Positions 36,598-46,061 of a DNA stretch of 64,000 bases are shown here, piece after piece. This DNA is from CAVTJL01 sp963828215 (GTDB lineage: Bacteria; Pseudomonadota; Alphaproteobacteria; Geminicoccales; Geminicoccaceae): NCBI GenBank assembly GCA_963828215.1, contig CAWHFO010000078.1, positions 124,001-188,000 on the forward strand. The letters are read 5' to 3'. The notes below the pieces were generated by a model, which was not told the origin of the DNA, searched no databases, and worked only from the letters and a program-made list of their open reading frames with translations. Numbering within the stretch: the first letter of the stretch is position 1; each line of letters opens with the position of its first letter. Position numbers and translations under genes: made by a program.

Positions 36598-36927
36598 TTA
36601 GGCCTTCTCCAGTGCCGCCGCAAGCTGCTCCAGCCGCTCGGCGACGCGCTCGACCGCCTTGGCCGTCTCGCCCTCGTCGCCTCCGCCTTCCCTGCCCGCC
36701 TTCGCGCGTATCTGCTGGACCTCCTGATAGGCATCGAAAAGCTCGTCGGCCAGGAGGAGGCTGGTCAGCAGGAGGACCCGCGGCTCGGTGAGCTGCGGGG
36801 ATCGGCGGGCGATGTCGCTCGCCTTGTCGTCGACATAGGCCGCCAGCTTCTTGAGCCGCGGCTCCTCGCCGTCGTCGCAGTGCACCTGGTGCCGACGGCC
36901 CGCGATGCCGACCTCGAGCGTGGGCAT
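36598..36927 (-). CDS. zapA: Cell division protein ZapA
   Basis: This 109-residue FtsZ-associated protein promotes Z-ring bundling at midcell. The N-terminal domain (VGIAGRRHQVHCDDGEEPRLKKLAAYVDDK) and the following coiled coil (VLLLTSLLLADELFDAYQEVQ) match the family. Its start lies three bases after the stop of the upstream coiled-coil gene. Confidence 0.93.
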   Translation of the reverse strand: MPTLEVGIAGRRHQVHCDDGEEPRLKKLAAYVDDKASDIARRSPQLTEPRVLLLTSLLLADELFDAYQEVQQIRAKAGREGGGDEGETAKAVERVAERLEQLAAALEKA

Positions 36928-36930
36928 GGC

Positions 36931-37218
36931 TCAGGCTCCCATGAGATCCTCGAGATCGCCGATGGCGGCGTCGAGGCGATCGCCAACCGTCGAGGTGGCT
37001 TCCGCCAAGCGGTCGTGACGCTGGCTGAGTGCCTGCAGCTCGCGCTGCAAGCGATCGCACTCGGCACGCAGCAGCTCGCAGTCGCGGTCCAGGCTCTCGT
37101 TCGCCACCTGAAGACGAGCGCGATCCGTCTCGAGCCGGTCGAGCTTGGCCGTCATCGCCGCCTGCAACCTGCCCAGCGCCGCCGTCAGCCGGCGCTCGGC
37201 TGTCTCGTAGCCTGACAT
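36931..37218 (-). CDS. DUF4164-like coiled-coil protein upstream of zapA
   Basis: This 95-residue protein is almost wholly heptad-repeat coiled coil (about residues 15-80), with no membrane span. Small coiled-coil proteins of the DUF4164 type precede zapA in many alphaproteobacteria and may play a ZapB-like role; that role is inferred from position. The ATG at 37218 begins MSGYETAERRL. Confidence 0.8.
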   Translation of the reverse strand: MSGYETAERRLTAALGRLQAAMTAKLDRLETDRARLQVANESLDRDCELLRAECDRLQRELQALSQRHDRLAEATSTVGDRLDAAIGDLEDLMGA

Positions 37219-37288
37219 GCGACTGCCAACCACCCCGCTAGCGGGTTGAATTGGCGCGTCTTCTTGCACCCCGCGCCGACCTCGTCAA

Positions 37289-37305
37289 CCTCGGCTTCGC
37301 CGAGG
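37289..37305. other. Short perfect hairpin between the zapA operon and tkt
   Basis: A 7-bp perfect inverted repeat (CCTCGGC / GCCGAGG) with a 3-base loop lies in the divergent 219-base gap. It is not followed by a T-run in either direction. It could be a protein-binding site or a leader structure of tkt; nothing more can be said from sequence. Confidence 0.4.
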
Positions 37306-37437
37306 CCGATATCCGATCCGCTCGAGACAGTTGATTTTTCCGGGACTCCCGTCAGTCTCCCGTGCGATTCAGCGTTGGAGCCGTGGTCAGCGCTTTGGCG
37401 CCCACCCTTCGCGACTTCGAACGAATTGGGCATGGTC

Positions 37438-39444
37438 ATGAGCCGAGACGTCACCAGTCAGGATCTCGCCAACACCATCCGCGCGCTCGCCATGGACGCC
37501 GTGGAGAAGGCCGGATCGGGCCATCCCGGGATGCCCATGGGCATGGCCGACGTGGCGACGGTGCTCTTCACCCGCCATCTCCGCTTCGACCCCAAGGTGC
37601 CCGGCTGGCCCAACCGCGACCGCTACGTCCAGTCCGCCGGCCACGGCTCGATGCTGCTCTATTCTCTGCTCTACCTGACCGGCTACGAGGACGTGCCGCT
37701 GGAGCAGCTCGAGCGCTACCGCGTGCTCGGCTCGAAGACCCCCGGACATCCGGAGCACGGCCACACCGCGGGCGTCGAGACGACGACCGGGCCGCTCGGC
37801 CAGGGGATCGCGACGGCCGTCGGCATGGCGCTCGCCGAGCAGCTCCTGGAAGCGCGCTGGGGCAGCGAGATCGTCGACCACTTCACCTATGTGATCGCCA
37901 GCGACGGCGACCTGATGGAGGGAGTGAGCCACGAGGCGGCGGCCCTGGCTGGCCATCTCGCCTTGCGCAAGCTGATCGTCCTCTACGACGACAATCATAT
38001 CTCGATCGACGGCCCGACCAGCCTCGCCTACACCGACGACGTCGTCGAGCGCTTCCACGCCTATGGCTGGGAGGCCGAGCGCGTCGACGGGCACGACCCG
38101 GAGGCGGTGGACGCGGCCATCGGGCGCGCCAAGGCGGCTTCCCGCCCGTCGCTCGTCGCCTGCCGCACGATCATCGGCAAAGGGGCGCCCAAGAAGGGCG
38201 GAACCTCGGCCGCGCACGGCTCGGCGCTCGGGGCGGCCGAGGTCGCGGCGGCTCGCGTGGCGCTGGGCTGGCCCTATCCGCCTTTCGTCATTCCCGAGGA
38301 GATCCTGGCGGCGTGGCGGGAGTACGGGCGGCGCGGCGCCCCGCTGCGCGAGAGCTGGGAAGGGCGCCTCGCGGGCATGCCCGGGGAGAAGCGGGCCGAG
38401 TTCGAGCGAGCCCAGGCAGGCAGGCTGCCGTCGGATCTCGATGCGCGGATCGACGGCCTGAAGCGCCGCCTCGCCGAGGAGCGGCCCGAGATCGCCACCC
38501 GCAAGGCCAGCGAGCTGGCCCTCGAGGTTCTGGTGGACGCCGTTCCCGAGATGATCGGCGGCTCGGCCGATCTCACGGGCTCGAACAACACCAAGACCAA
38601 AGGCATGGTGGATGTGGGACCGGGCGCGTTCGGCGGCCGGTACATCCACTATGGCGTGCGCGAGCACGGCATGATGGCGGCCATGAACGGCATGGCGCTC
38701 CACGGCGGGCTCATCCCCTATGGCGGCACCTTTCTCATCTTCACCGACTATTGCCGGCCGTCCATCCGCTTGGCGGCCCTGATGGAACAGCGGGTGATCC
38801 TGGTTGGAACGCACGACTCGATCGGCCTCGGCGAGGACGGACCGACGCACCAGCCCATCGAGCATCTGGCGGCGCTCCGGGCCATCCCCAACCTTCTCGT
38901 CTTTCGCCCGGCCGATCCGATCGAGACCGCCGAATGCTGGCAGGCGGCGCTCGAAAGCGCCCACACGCCCTCGATCCTGGCGCTGAGCAGACAAGAGCTT
39001 CCGACCGTGCGGACCACGCACAGCGAGGACAATCTGTCGGCACGCGGCGGCTATGTGCTGGCCGAGGCCGAGGGAAACCGGCAGGCGACGATTCTCTCGA
39101 CCGGATCGGAGATCGCGATCGCCATGGCCGCGCGCGATCTCCTGCGGTCGGCCGGCACAAGCGTCGCCGTCGTCTCCCTGCCCTGCTTCGAGCTTTTCGA
39201 CCAGCAGCCCGCGAGCTATCGGGCGGACGTGCTGGGTGCGGCGCCGCGCGTCGCCATCGAGGCGGCCAGCCCCTTCGGCTGGACGCGCTATGTGGCGAGC
39301 GAGGACGATGTCATCGGCATGCGCGGCTTCGGCGCCAGCGGCGCCTACAAAGAGGTCTACAAGCATTTCGGCATCACCGCCGAGGCGGTGGCGGAGCTGG
39401 TGAAGCGCCGCTTGGCCGACGGGAACGAAGGAGGAAAGAGGTGA
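37438..39444 (+). CDS. tkt: Transketolase
   Basis: This 668-residue thiamine-diphosphate enzyme works in the pentose phosphate (or Calvin) pathway. It shows the ThDP/metal motif (SDGDLMEGVSHEAAALAGHL...YDDN), catalytic histidines (GSGHPGMPMG, KTPGHPEHGHTAGVE), the pyrimidine domain (MIGGSADLTGSNNT, GVREHGMMAAMNG) and the C-terminal domain. The ATG at 37438 is chosen; one two codons upstream (37432) is possible. It overlaps gapA by 4 bases and begins the central-carbon cluster. Confidence 0.96.
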   Translation: MSRDVTSQDLANTIRALAMDAVEKAGSGHPGMPMGMADVATVLFTRHLRFDPKVPGWPNRDRYVQSAGHGSMLLYSLLYLTGYEDVPLEQLERYRVLGSKTPGHPEHGHTAGVETTTGPLGQGIATAVGMALAEQLLEARWGSEIVDHFTYVIASDGDLMEGVSHEAAALAGHLALRKLIVLYDDNHISIDGPTSLAYTDDVVERFHAYGWEAERVDGHDPEAVDAAIGRAKAASRPSLVACRTIIGKGAPKKGGTSAAHGSALGAAEVAAARVALGWPYPPFVIPEEILAAWREYGRRGAPLRESWEGRLAGMPGEKRAEFERAQAGRLPSDLDARIDGLKRRLAEERPEIATRKASELALEVLVDAVPEMIGGSADLTGSNNTKTKGMVDVGPGAFGGRYIHYGVREHGMMAAMNGMALHGGLIPYGGTFLIFTDYCRPSIRLAALMEQRVILVGTHDSIGLGEDGPTHQPIEHLAALRAIPNLLVFRPADPIETAECWQAALESAHTPSILALSRQELPTVRTTHSEDNLSARGGYVLAEAEGNRQATILSTGSEIAIAMAARDLLRSAGTSVAVVSLPCFELFDQQPASYRADVLGAAPRVAIEAASPFGWTRYVASEDDVIGMRGFGASGAYKEVYKHFGITAEAVAELVKRRLADGNEGGKR

Positions 39445-40446
39445 CGGTGAGGATCGCCATCAACGGCTTCGGGCGCATCGGCCGCAACGTCCTGCGTGCG
39501 ATCGCCGAGAGTGGGCGCGACGACATCGAGGTGGTGGCCGTCAACGATCTCGCACCACCGGCGACCAACGCTCACCTGTTCCGCTACGACAGCGTGCATG
39601 GGCGGTTCCATGGCAGCGTCCAGCTCGAGGGCGACGTCATGGACGTCGGCACCGGGCCGATCAAGGTGATCGCCGAGAAGGACCTGACGAAGCTTCCTTG
39701 GGGCGCGCTCGGAGTCGCTCTCGTGCTCGAGTGCACGGGCGTCTTCACCAAGCGCGAGACGGCCGGAAGGCATCTCGACGCCGGTGCGAAGAAGGTGCTG
39801 ATCTCGGCGCCGGCCGACGGCGTGGACATGACCGTCGTCTACGGCGTGAACCACACGAGCCTCAAGCCCGAGCACAAGGTCGTCTCGCAACGCGTCCTGC
39901 ACGACCAATTGCCTGGCCCCGGTCGCCAAGGTCCTGAACGACGGCGTCGGCATCGAGCGCGGCCACATGACGACCATCCACTCCTACACCAACGACCAGC
40001 ATCTCCTCGATGTCTTCCACAAGGATCTGCATCGGGCACGGGCCGCGGCCTGCTCGATGATCCCGACCTCGACCGGCGCCGCCAAGGCCGTGGGGCTCGT
40101 GCTCCCGGAGCTCAAAGGCCGGCTCGACGGCGTCGCCATCCGCGTGCCGACGCCGAACGTCTCGCTCGTCGATCTGACCTTCGTGCCGAAGCGCGAGACG
40201 ACGGTCGAGGAGGTCAACGGGCTCATCAGGGCCGCGGCGGACGGCCCGCTCAAAGGCATCCTCGCCTATCACGTCGAGCCGCTCGTCTCGGTCGACTTCA
40301 ACCATCAGCCCGCTAGCTCGACGGTCGACCTCGGCGCCACCAAGGCGGTCGAGGGCCGGCTCGTCCGCGTTGCCTCATGGTATGACAACGAATGGGGCTT
40401 CAGCTGCCGCATGGTCGACACCGCGGCGCTCATGGCCCGTCTCTGA
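39441..40446 (+). CDS. gapA: Glyceraldehyde-3-phosphate dehydrogenase (frame break near 39888)
   Basis: This is a phosphorylating GAPDH of 334 residues after correction. The NAD-binding start is RIAINGFGRIGRNVLRA. The catalytic motif SNASCTTNCLAP is split: the upstream frame ends HKVV, one surplus base follows, and the downstream frame resumes NASCTTN and continues to the normal end (SWYDNEWGFSCRMVDTAALM). The GTG at 39441 overlaps the tkt stop and follows GAGGAAAG. A break inside the active site of an essential enzyme points to a sequence error rather than a pseudogene. Confidence 0.93.
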
Positions 40447-40648
40447 GGCCGAGCCGAAAGGCGTTGGCGGGGCGGCCGACCGCCGCAGGCTGACGACGGC
40501 AGCAGCCGGGGAAGACGCGTAGGCTTCCGCAGCCTGCGCTCTTCCTGCAACGGCTGCGCGTCCGGTTTGCGGAACTCTTTCCCGCAATCAGGACGTCATC
40601 CATTCATCGCGCGTCTGTCACCGTCGGGACCTACAGCCCGGCCTCGTG

Positions 40649-41464
40649 ATGCAGGCGCAGTTTCAGGACCTTGCCTTCCCCGCTCCGGCCCTCGGCCGCG
40701 CCAGGGTCCGTCGCCACGATGCCCAGGCGCGGCGACGTTCTGCCAGCCCCGCGCCGCATGCCGGAACAACCGAGACGCTGATCGTCTCGGACGTGCATCT
40801 CGGCCTCCGCTCGAGCCGTCCGGCCCAGCTCCTGGCGACCTTGCGCGCCTGGCGGTTCCGGCGCCTCGTCCTGCTAGGCGACATCTTCCATGACGACGGC
40901 CTGCGCCGGTTCTGCTCCGACAGCTGGGCGCTGCTCGCCTTCATCCGCCAGCTCGCCAGCCAGGGCACCACCGATGTCGTCTGGCTGAACGGCAACCACG
41001 ACCGCCATCTGGCGCCCCTCGTCGCCACGCTCGTCGGCATCGAGGTCCGCGAGAGCTTTCGATGGTCCGTGATGGGACGACACTATCTGGCCGTCCACGG
41101 CGACCGCTTCGACCGGTTCATCTCGAGGAACGAGTCGATCGGCCACTGGATCGGCCGGCTCTACGCCTTCTGCCAGCACCATCTGTCGAGCGACGGCGAA
41201 TGGCCCAAGCGGCTCGACCGCATGCACAGCCGCCTCACCGATCTCAGCGACGAGGTCGCGCGCGGGGCCGCTGCCTTCGCGGCCGACGAGGGCGCGGACG
41301 TCATCGTCTGCGGTCACACGCACATGCCGCTCGAGCGCCGCTTCGTGCCGACCTGCTCCAGCCGGCCGGCCGTGACCTACGTGAATTCCGGCTCGTGGGT
41401 CGACACCCCGGCGAGCTTTCTGACGATCGACGCCTTTGGCGTCCGCATCAACCACTGCCCCTGA
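40649..41464 (+). CDS. plcP: Metallophosphoesterase, PlcP-type phospholipase C
   Basis: This 271-residue calcineurin-like hydrolase has all metal motifs: VSDVHLG, LLGDIFHDD, LNGNHDR and VCGHTHMP. It resembles LpxH-like proteins, but its position directly ahead of btaA-btaB matches PlcP (Sinorhizobium SMc00171). PlcP removes phosphorylated headgroups from phosphatidylcholine/ethanolamine to give diacylglycerol for non-phosphorus lipids. The start is uncertain: the ATG at 40649 lacks a clear ribosome site, and the first 40 residues are not family-like. Confidence 0.82.
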   Translation: MQAQFQDLAFPAPALGRARVRRHDAQARRRSASPAPHAGTTETLIVSDVHLGLRSSRPAQLLATLRAWRFRRLVLLGDIFHDDGLRRFCSDSWALLAFIRQLASQGTTDVVWLNGNHDRHLAPLVATLVGIEVRESFRWSVMGRHYLAVHGDRFDRFISRNESIGHWIGRLYAFCQHHLSSDGEWPKRLDRMHSRLTDLSDEVARGAAAFAADEGADVIVCGHTHMPLERRFVPTCSSRPAVTYVNSGSWVDTPASFLTIDAFGVRINHCP

Positions 41465-41488
41465 CCCACCTTCTGCCTGGAGTGCTCG

Positions 41489-42700
41489 ATGTCGAACACG
41501 CTCGTCCGGGATGCCGCCCGGACCCACCGGATCGCCTCCGGCCGAGGCCTTCTCGAGCATCTCTTCACCAAGGCCTTCGAGGGCCTTGTCTATGCCCAGA
41601 TCTGGGAGGATCCGCGGGTCGACCTCGCCGCCCTCGAGATCGACCGGTCGACCCGGCTGGTGACGATAGCCTCGGGCGGGTGCAACGTCATGAGCTACCT
41701 CCTGGCCGACCCGGCCCGGATCCTCGCCGTCGACCTCAACCCCGCCCACATAGCGCTTCTCCAGCTCAAGCTGGCCGCCGTCCGGCATCTCGACGCGTAC
41801 GAGAATTTCTTCAGACTGTTCGGCGAGGGCCGCGGCGCGCGAAATCGCGACACCTTCGGAAGGCTGCGGCCCCATCTCGACGAGCGGACCAGGACCTATT
41901 GGGAAGGCCGCAACTTCCGCGGCTGGCAGCGCCTCTCGGCCCTCGAGACCAACCTCTACACCCACGGCCTGCTCGGCCGCTGCATCGGCCTCGGCCACGC
42001 GGTCGCCCGCCTGCACGGGCGCCGGCCGGAGCGCCTGCTCGAGGCGCGCACCCTCGAGGAGCAGCGGCGGCTGTTCGACGAGGTCATCGCCCCGGTCTTC
42101 GACAACCCGCTGGTCAGGGCGGCGGCGCGCCTCCCGGTCGCCTATTTCGGCCTCGGCATCCCACCCGCCCAGTTCGACGCGCTCCAGAGCCACGCCGCGG
42201 GCGATGTGGCCGCGCTCGTGCGGGCCCGCGTCCGGCGACTGGCCTGCGACTTCCCCCTCGAGGACAACTATTTCGCCTGGCAGGCCTTCGGCCGACGCTA
42301 CGACCCGGCGCGACGCTCGCTGCCGCCCTATCTCGAGGCCACGAGCTTTGCCACGCTGAAGGCCCGCGTGGACCGCGTCGAGCCTTGCCTCGCCTCGCTG
42401 ACGGAGCGCCTCGCCCTCGAGCCGGCCAACGCGCTGGACGCCTACGTCCTTTTGGATGCGCAGGACTGGATGAACAGGCGCCAGCTTCGCGATCTCTGGA
42501 GCCAGATCAATCGCACGGCGGCTCCGGGTGCGCGCGTGATCTTTCGGACGGCCGGCGAGCCCTCGCCACTGCCCGCCATGCTCGACCCCGGCCTCCTGTC
42601 CCCCTGGCGGCGCGAGGAGCAGCGATCGCGCGAGCTCCACGCCCAGGACCGCTCGGCGATCTACGGCGGATTCCATCTCTACCGCCGCGTCGACGCCTGA
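41489..42700 (+). CDS. btaA: BtaA: SAM:diacylglycerol 3-amino-3-carboxypropyltransferase (DUF3419)
   Basis: This 403-residue protein transfers the aminocarboxypropyl group of SAM to diacylglycerol, the first step of betaine lipid (DGTS) synthesis. The family start (AFEGLVYAQIWEDPRVDLAAL) and SAM-site region (LVTIASGGCNVMSYLLADPARILAVDLNP) are clear, and the C-terminal half has YVLLDAQDWM. It is 24 bases after plcP, and its stop overlaps the btaB ATG, so the three genes form one operon. Confidence 0.93.
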   Translation: MSNTLVRDAARTHRIASGRGLLEHLFTKAFEGLVYAQIWEDPRVDLAALEIDRSTRLVTIASGGCNVMSYLLADPARILAVDLNPAHIALLQLKLAAVRHLDAYENFFRLFGEGRGARNRDTFGRLRPHLDERTRTYWEGRNFRGWQRLSALETNLYTHGLLGRCIGLGHAVARLHGRRPERLLEARTLEEQRRLFDEVIAPVFDNPLVRAAARLPVAYFGLGIPPAQFDALQSHAAGDVAALVRARVRRLACDFPLEDNYFAWQAFGRRYDPARRSLPPYLEATSFATLKARVDRVEPCLASLTERLALEPANALDAYVLLDAQDWMNRRQLRDLWSQINRTAAPGARVIFRTAGEPSPLPAMLDPGLLSPWRREEQRSRELHAQDRSAIYGGFHLYRRVDA

Positions 42701-43350
42701 TGGCCGAGGCTACTCCCCTCGACACCCGCGCCCGCATGGAGCGGATGTATCGGCCGCAGAAGCTGATCTACGACCTGACCCGAAAGCACTACCTCATCGG
42801 CCGCGACCTGCTGATCGAGGGCCTGGACCTCCACGCCTGCCAGAGGCTCGTCGACATCGGCTGCGGCACCGGCCGCAACCTGGACCTCATCGCCCGGCGC
42901 TACCCGGGCGTCGAGCCTCTTCGGCATCGACGCCGCAGAAGCCATGCTCGAGCTGTCGCGCGCCGACTCGGCCGTCGGGCGACCTTCCGCCGGGCCCTGG
43001 CCGAGCAGCTCGATGCCCGCCGCCTCTTCGAGCTCGAGGGCGGATTCGATCACGCCATCTTCTCGTACGCGCTCTCCATGATGGACGATCCCGGGGCAGC
43101 CATCGACCGCGCCTTGGCGGAGCTCGCCCCGGGCGGTCGCCTCCATATCGTCGACTTCGGCGACATGGCGGGGCTTCCGGCTCCGCTCGCCCGCTCGATG
43201 CGCGCCTGGCTCGCCCGGTTCGGAGTCCACCACCGCCCCATCGTCGCCGCCACCCTGGCCGGCCTCGCCGACAACGGCGCCGGAAGGCTCGAGGTGCTGC
43301 GCCTCCTGGGCGGCTACGCCACGCTGCTGCGCTTCACGAAGGCCGGCTGA
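42700..43350 (+). CDS. btaB: BtaB-like SAM N-methyltransferase (two frame breaks, 42916 and ~42965)
   Basis: This protein of about 216 residues adds three methyl groups to diacylglycerylhomoserine to make DGTS. The start DTRARMERMYRPQKLIYDLTRK and SAM motif LVDIGCGTGRNL are intact. Between about 42916 and 42965 the reading shifts by +1 to give LFGIDAAEAMLELSRA, then returns by a compensating -1 to RRATFRRALAEQLDA. The second half (HAIFSYALSMMDDP, GGRLHIVDFGDM) is normal. The two breaks cancel, so the open frame survives but with about 16 wrong residues unless they are corrected. Confidence 0.88.
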   Translation: MAEATPLDTRARMERMYRPQKLIYDLTRKHYLIGRDLLIEGLDLHACQRLVDIGCGTGRNLDLIARRYPGVEPLRHRRRRSHARAVARRLGRRATFRRALAEQLDARRLFELEGGFDHAIFSYALSMMDDPGAAIDRALAELAPGGRLHIVDFGDMAGLPAPLARSMRAWLARFGVHHRPIVAATLAGLADNGAGRLEVLRLLGGYATLLRFTKAG

Positions 43351-43468
43351 TCGGCCTATTACTCGTCGGGTCGGGCGCGCGAAGCTCATGTGCCCGGCGC
43401 CATGCCCCGAGACGGGCAGACGAGCGACGAGCGGAAGCGAGATCCGCATGGGCAGGGGTGGTAGCGCG

Positions 43469-44669
43469 ATGACCGCTTTTCGAACGATCGACGAGATCGA
43501 CGCCAAGTCGAAGCGAATCCTTGTGCGGGTCGACTTCAACGTGCCCATGCAGGACGGCCGGGTGTCGGACGCGACCCGCATCGAGCGCGCGGCCGCGACG
43601 CTCGAGGAGCTGGCCGGCAAAGGGGCTCGGGTCGTCGTCCTCTCGCACTTCGGTCGCCCCAAGGGCAAGGTCGAGAGCTCGATGAGCCTCCGGCCGATCG
43701 CCGACGCCCTGAGCGCCGCGCTGGGTGGCACGCCGGTCGCCTTCGCCGAGGACTGCATCGGCGAGCCGGCACGCCGCGTGGTCGAGGCCCTGGACGACGG
43801 CCAAATGGCCCTCCTCGAGAACCTGCGCTTCCACAAAGGGGAGGAAGCCAACGACCCCGACTTCGCCGCGGCTCTGGCGAGCCTCGGCGATGTCTATGTC
43901 AACGACGCCTTCTCCTGCTCCCACCGCGCCCACGCCTCGGTGGTCGGCCTGGCCGAGCGACTGCCGGCCTTTGCCGGTCGCCTGATGCAGGCGGAGCTCG
44001 AGGCGCTCGAGACGGCGGTGGGCGGGTCCGCGCGTCCGGCCGCGGCCCTGATCGGCGGCGCGAAGGTATCGAGCAAGCTCCAGGTCCTGGGCCACCTCCT
44101 CGACCGCGTCGACGCTCTCGTCATCGGCGGCGGCATGGCCAACACGTTTCTCCATGCCGGAGGGGTTGCAGGTCGGCAAGTCGCTGAACGAGCCGGATCT
44201 CGCCGATGCGGCCAGGGCGGTCGTCGCCAAGGCTGCGGAGAAGAACGTGGATCTCGTGCTGCCCATCGACGCCACGGTCGCGGCCAAGCTCGAGCCGAAC
44301 GCCGCCTCGCGGGTGGTCGACATCGAGGGCGTGAGCGCGACCGACATGATCCTGGACGTCGGCCCCAAGACGACGGCGGAGGTGATCGCCAAGCTGGAAG
44401 CCTGCAAGACGCTCCTCTGGAATGGGCCGCTCGGCGCCTTCGAGGTGCCACCCTTCGACAAGGCGACCGTGGCGGTGGCGCAGGCCGCCGCCAGGCTCAC
44501 CAAGGCCGGCAAGCTCACGACCGTGGCCGGTGGCGGCGATACGGTGGCAGCGCTGCACCATGCGGGCGTTCTGGAGGCCTTCTCCTACGTCTCGACCGCC
44601 GGGGGGGCATTCCTGGAGTGGCTCGAGGGCAAGGAGCTGCCGGGCCTCGCCGCGCTGCGCCCTCGCTGA
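43469..44669 (+). CDS. pgk: Phosphoglycerate kinase (frame break near 44160)
   Basis: This is a 399-residue glycolytic/Calvin kinase after correction. The N-domain has RVDFNVPMQDGRV, LSHFGRPKG and LLENLRFHKGEE; the hinge and C-domain have IGGAKVSSKLQVL, LWNGPLGAFEVPPFD and VAGGGDTVAAL. At GGGMANTFLHA one surplus G shifts the frame; correction gives EGLQVGKSLNEPDLADAA as in the family. As for gapA, an essential enzyme broken by a single base suggests an error. Confidence 0.93.
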
Positions 44670-45121
44670 GCGAGGTCGCGGTCGTCGTCCAGGACCTCGC
44701 CGAGGCGCGGGACGTGCTGGCGGCGGCGGCGGAGCTGTCCCTCGACGTCTGTCTCGTGAGCGATGCCGAGACGACCGCTTTCGCGGGTACCGCGTTCTTT
44801 CACGCCCTCGGCGAGCTCGTCGGTCGGGAGATCCGGATCGACTGCGGCGGCGACGCCGGCCTTGCCCTGGGGGCGCTCCGTGCGGGTTGCCGTCGTCTGC
44901 TCTTCACGGGCGACGAGAGGGCCACGGTCCGGCTCGCCGACATCGCCGTCACACTCGGCGGCGACGTTGCCCGGCAAATGGCTGTCCCCGTGGTGGCCGC
45001 AGCGCCGCTCCGCACGCTGCGCCGGCGTCTCTCTGCCGCCATCGACCGGTCTCCACCGGCTTTCTCCCCGCACGGAGGCCGTGTAGAAGGGGGGTCGGGC
45101 AATCGGTCGCGAAAGAGCTAG
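44666..45121 (+). CDS. Conserved hypothetical protein between pgk and fba
   Basis: The open frame covers about 135-151 residues with good alphaproteobacterial codon use. The protein (VVVQDLAEARDVLAAAAELS, FHALGELVGREIRIDCGGDAGLALGALRAGCRRLLF) looks like a small alpha/beta domain. I do not recognise a function. No ATG is available: a CTG at 44666 overlapping the pgk stop gives the full domain, and the first GTG is at 44714. Position suggests a link to central carbon metabolism. Confidence 0.65.
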   Translation: MSEVAVVVQDLAEARDVLAAAAELSLDVCLVSDAETTAFAGTAFFHALGELVGREIRIDCGGDAGLALGALRAGCRRLLFTGDERATVRLADIAVTLGGDVARQMAVPVVAAAPLRTLRRRLSAAIDRSPPAFSPHGGRVEGGSGNRSRKS

Positions 45122-45137
45122 GGGAGAAAGTCGGGCG

Positions 45138-46061
45138 ATGCAGGTAACCGCCAGGGTCAAGGAGATTCTCTCCTGGTACGAGGGCGAGAATCCGGGCGTC
45201 AAGACCAATCTCGTCCGGCTCCTGATGAACGGGCGTCTGGCCGGGAGCGGCAAGCTCGTCATCCTGCCGGTCGACCAGGGCTACGAGCACGGGCCGGCGC
45301 GCAGCTTTGCGCCCAATCCGGCCGCCTACGACCCTCACTATCTCTACGAGCTGGCGCTCGAGGCGGGCCTCTCCGGCTATGCCGCGCCGCTCGGCTCGCT
45401 CGAGCAGGGGGCCGACACCTTCGCCGGGCAGATACCTCTGATCCTCAAGCTCAACAGCGCCAACAGCCTCGCTGCCGGCTCGCCCGACCAAGCCGTCACC
45501 GCGTCCGTCAGCGATGCGCTCCGGCTCGGCTGCGTCGCCGTGGGCTACACCATCTATCCCGGCGCCGACTCCTGCTACGAGCAGATGGAGAAGCTGCGCG
45601 AGATCACCCGCGAGGCCAAGAGCAAGGGCCTGTGCGTCGTGGTCTGGAGCTATCCGCGCGGTGGCAAGATCTCGAAGGAGGGCGAGACCGCCCTCGATAT
45701 CGTCGCCTACGCGGCCCACATGGCGGCGCTGATGGGCGCCACCATCATCAAGGTGAAGCCGCCGATCGACCGGATCGACCTCGACGCGGCCAAGGCGACC
45801 TACGAGAAGGCGAAGATCCCGAGCGCCATGCTCAAGGATCGGATCGCGCACGTCATGCAGTGCTCGTTCAACGGCAAGCGGCTCGTCGTCTTCTCCGGCG
45901 GCGAGGCCAAGGGCACCGAGGGCATCCTCGAGGAGATCAGGCAGATCCGTGCCGGCGGTGCCTCCGGCTCGATCATCGGTCGGAACAGCTTCCAGCGCGC
46001 CAAGCCGGATGCGCTCGCGCTCCTGGACGAGGTGATCAAGATCTACCTCGACAAGGCGTGA
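45138..46061 (+). CDS. Class I fructose-bisphosphate aldolase, DhnA type
   Basis: This 307-residue Schiff-base aldolase of the archaeal/DhnA branch has the barrel start LVILPVDQGYEHGP, LKLNSANSL, VVWSYPRGG, the active-site lysine in GATIIKVKPPID, and the phosphate loop VVFSGGEAKG...GASGSIIGRN. It acts after pgk/gapA in the same gene set. The stop overlaps the next start (GTGA). Confidence 0.93.
   Translation: MQVTARVKEILSWYEGENPGVKTNLVRLLMNGRLAGSGKLVILPVDQGYEHGPARSFAPNPAAYDPHYLYELALEAGLSGYAAPLGSLEQGADTFAGQIPLILKLNSANSLAAGSPDQAVTASVSDALRLGCVAVGYTIYPGADSCYEQMEKLREITREAKSKGLCVVVWSYPRGGKISKEGETALDIVAYAAHMAALMGATIIKVKPPIDRIDLDAAKATYEKAKIPSAMLKDRIAHVMQCSFNGKRLVVFSGGEAKGTEGILEEIRQIRAGGASGSIIGRNSFQRAKPDALALLDEVIKIYLDKA

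Noticed and set aside
39880..39895. Programmed ribosomal frameshifting in gapA (and pgk, ptrB)
   Set aside because: No slippery heptamer or stimulatory structure is common to the sites, and many unrelated genes share the same +1 pattern, so sequence error is simpler.
37362..40316. 984-codon open frame overlapping tkt and gapA
   Set aside because: Most of it is tkt read out of frame; only its last part coincides with the first half of gapA, so it is not a fusion protein.
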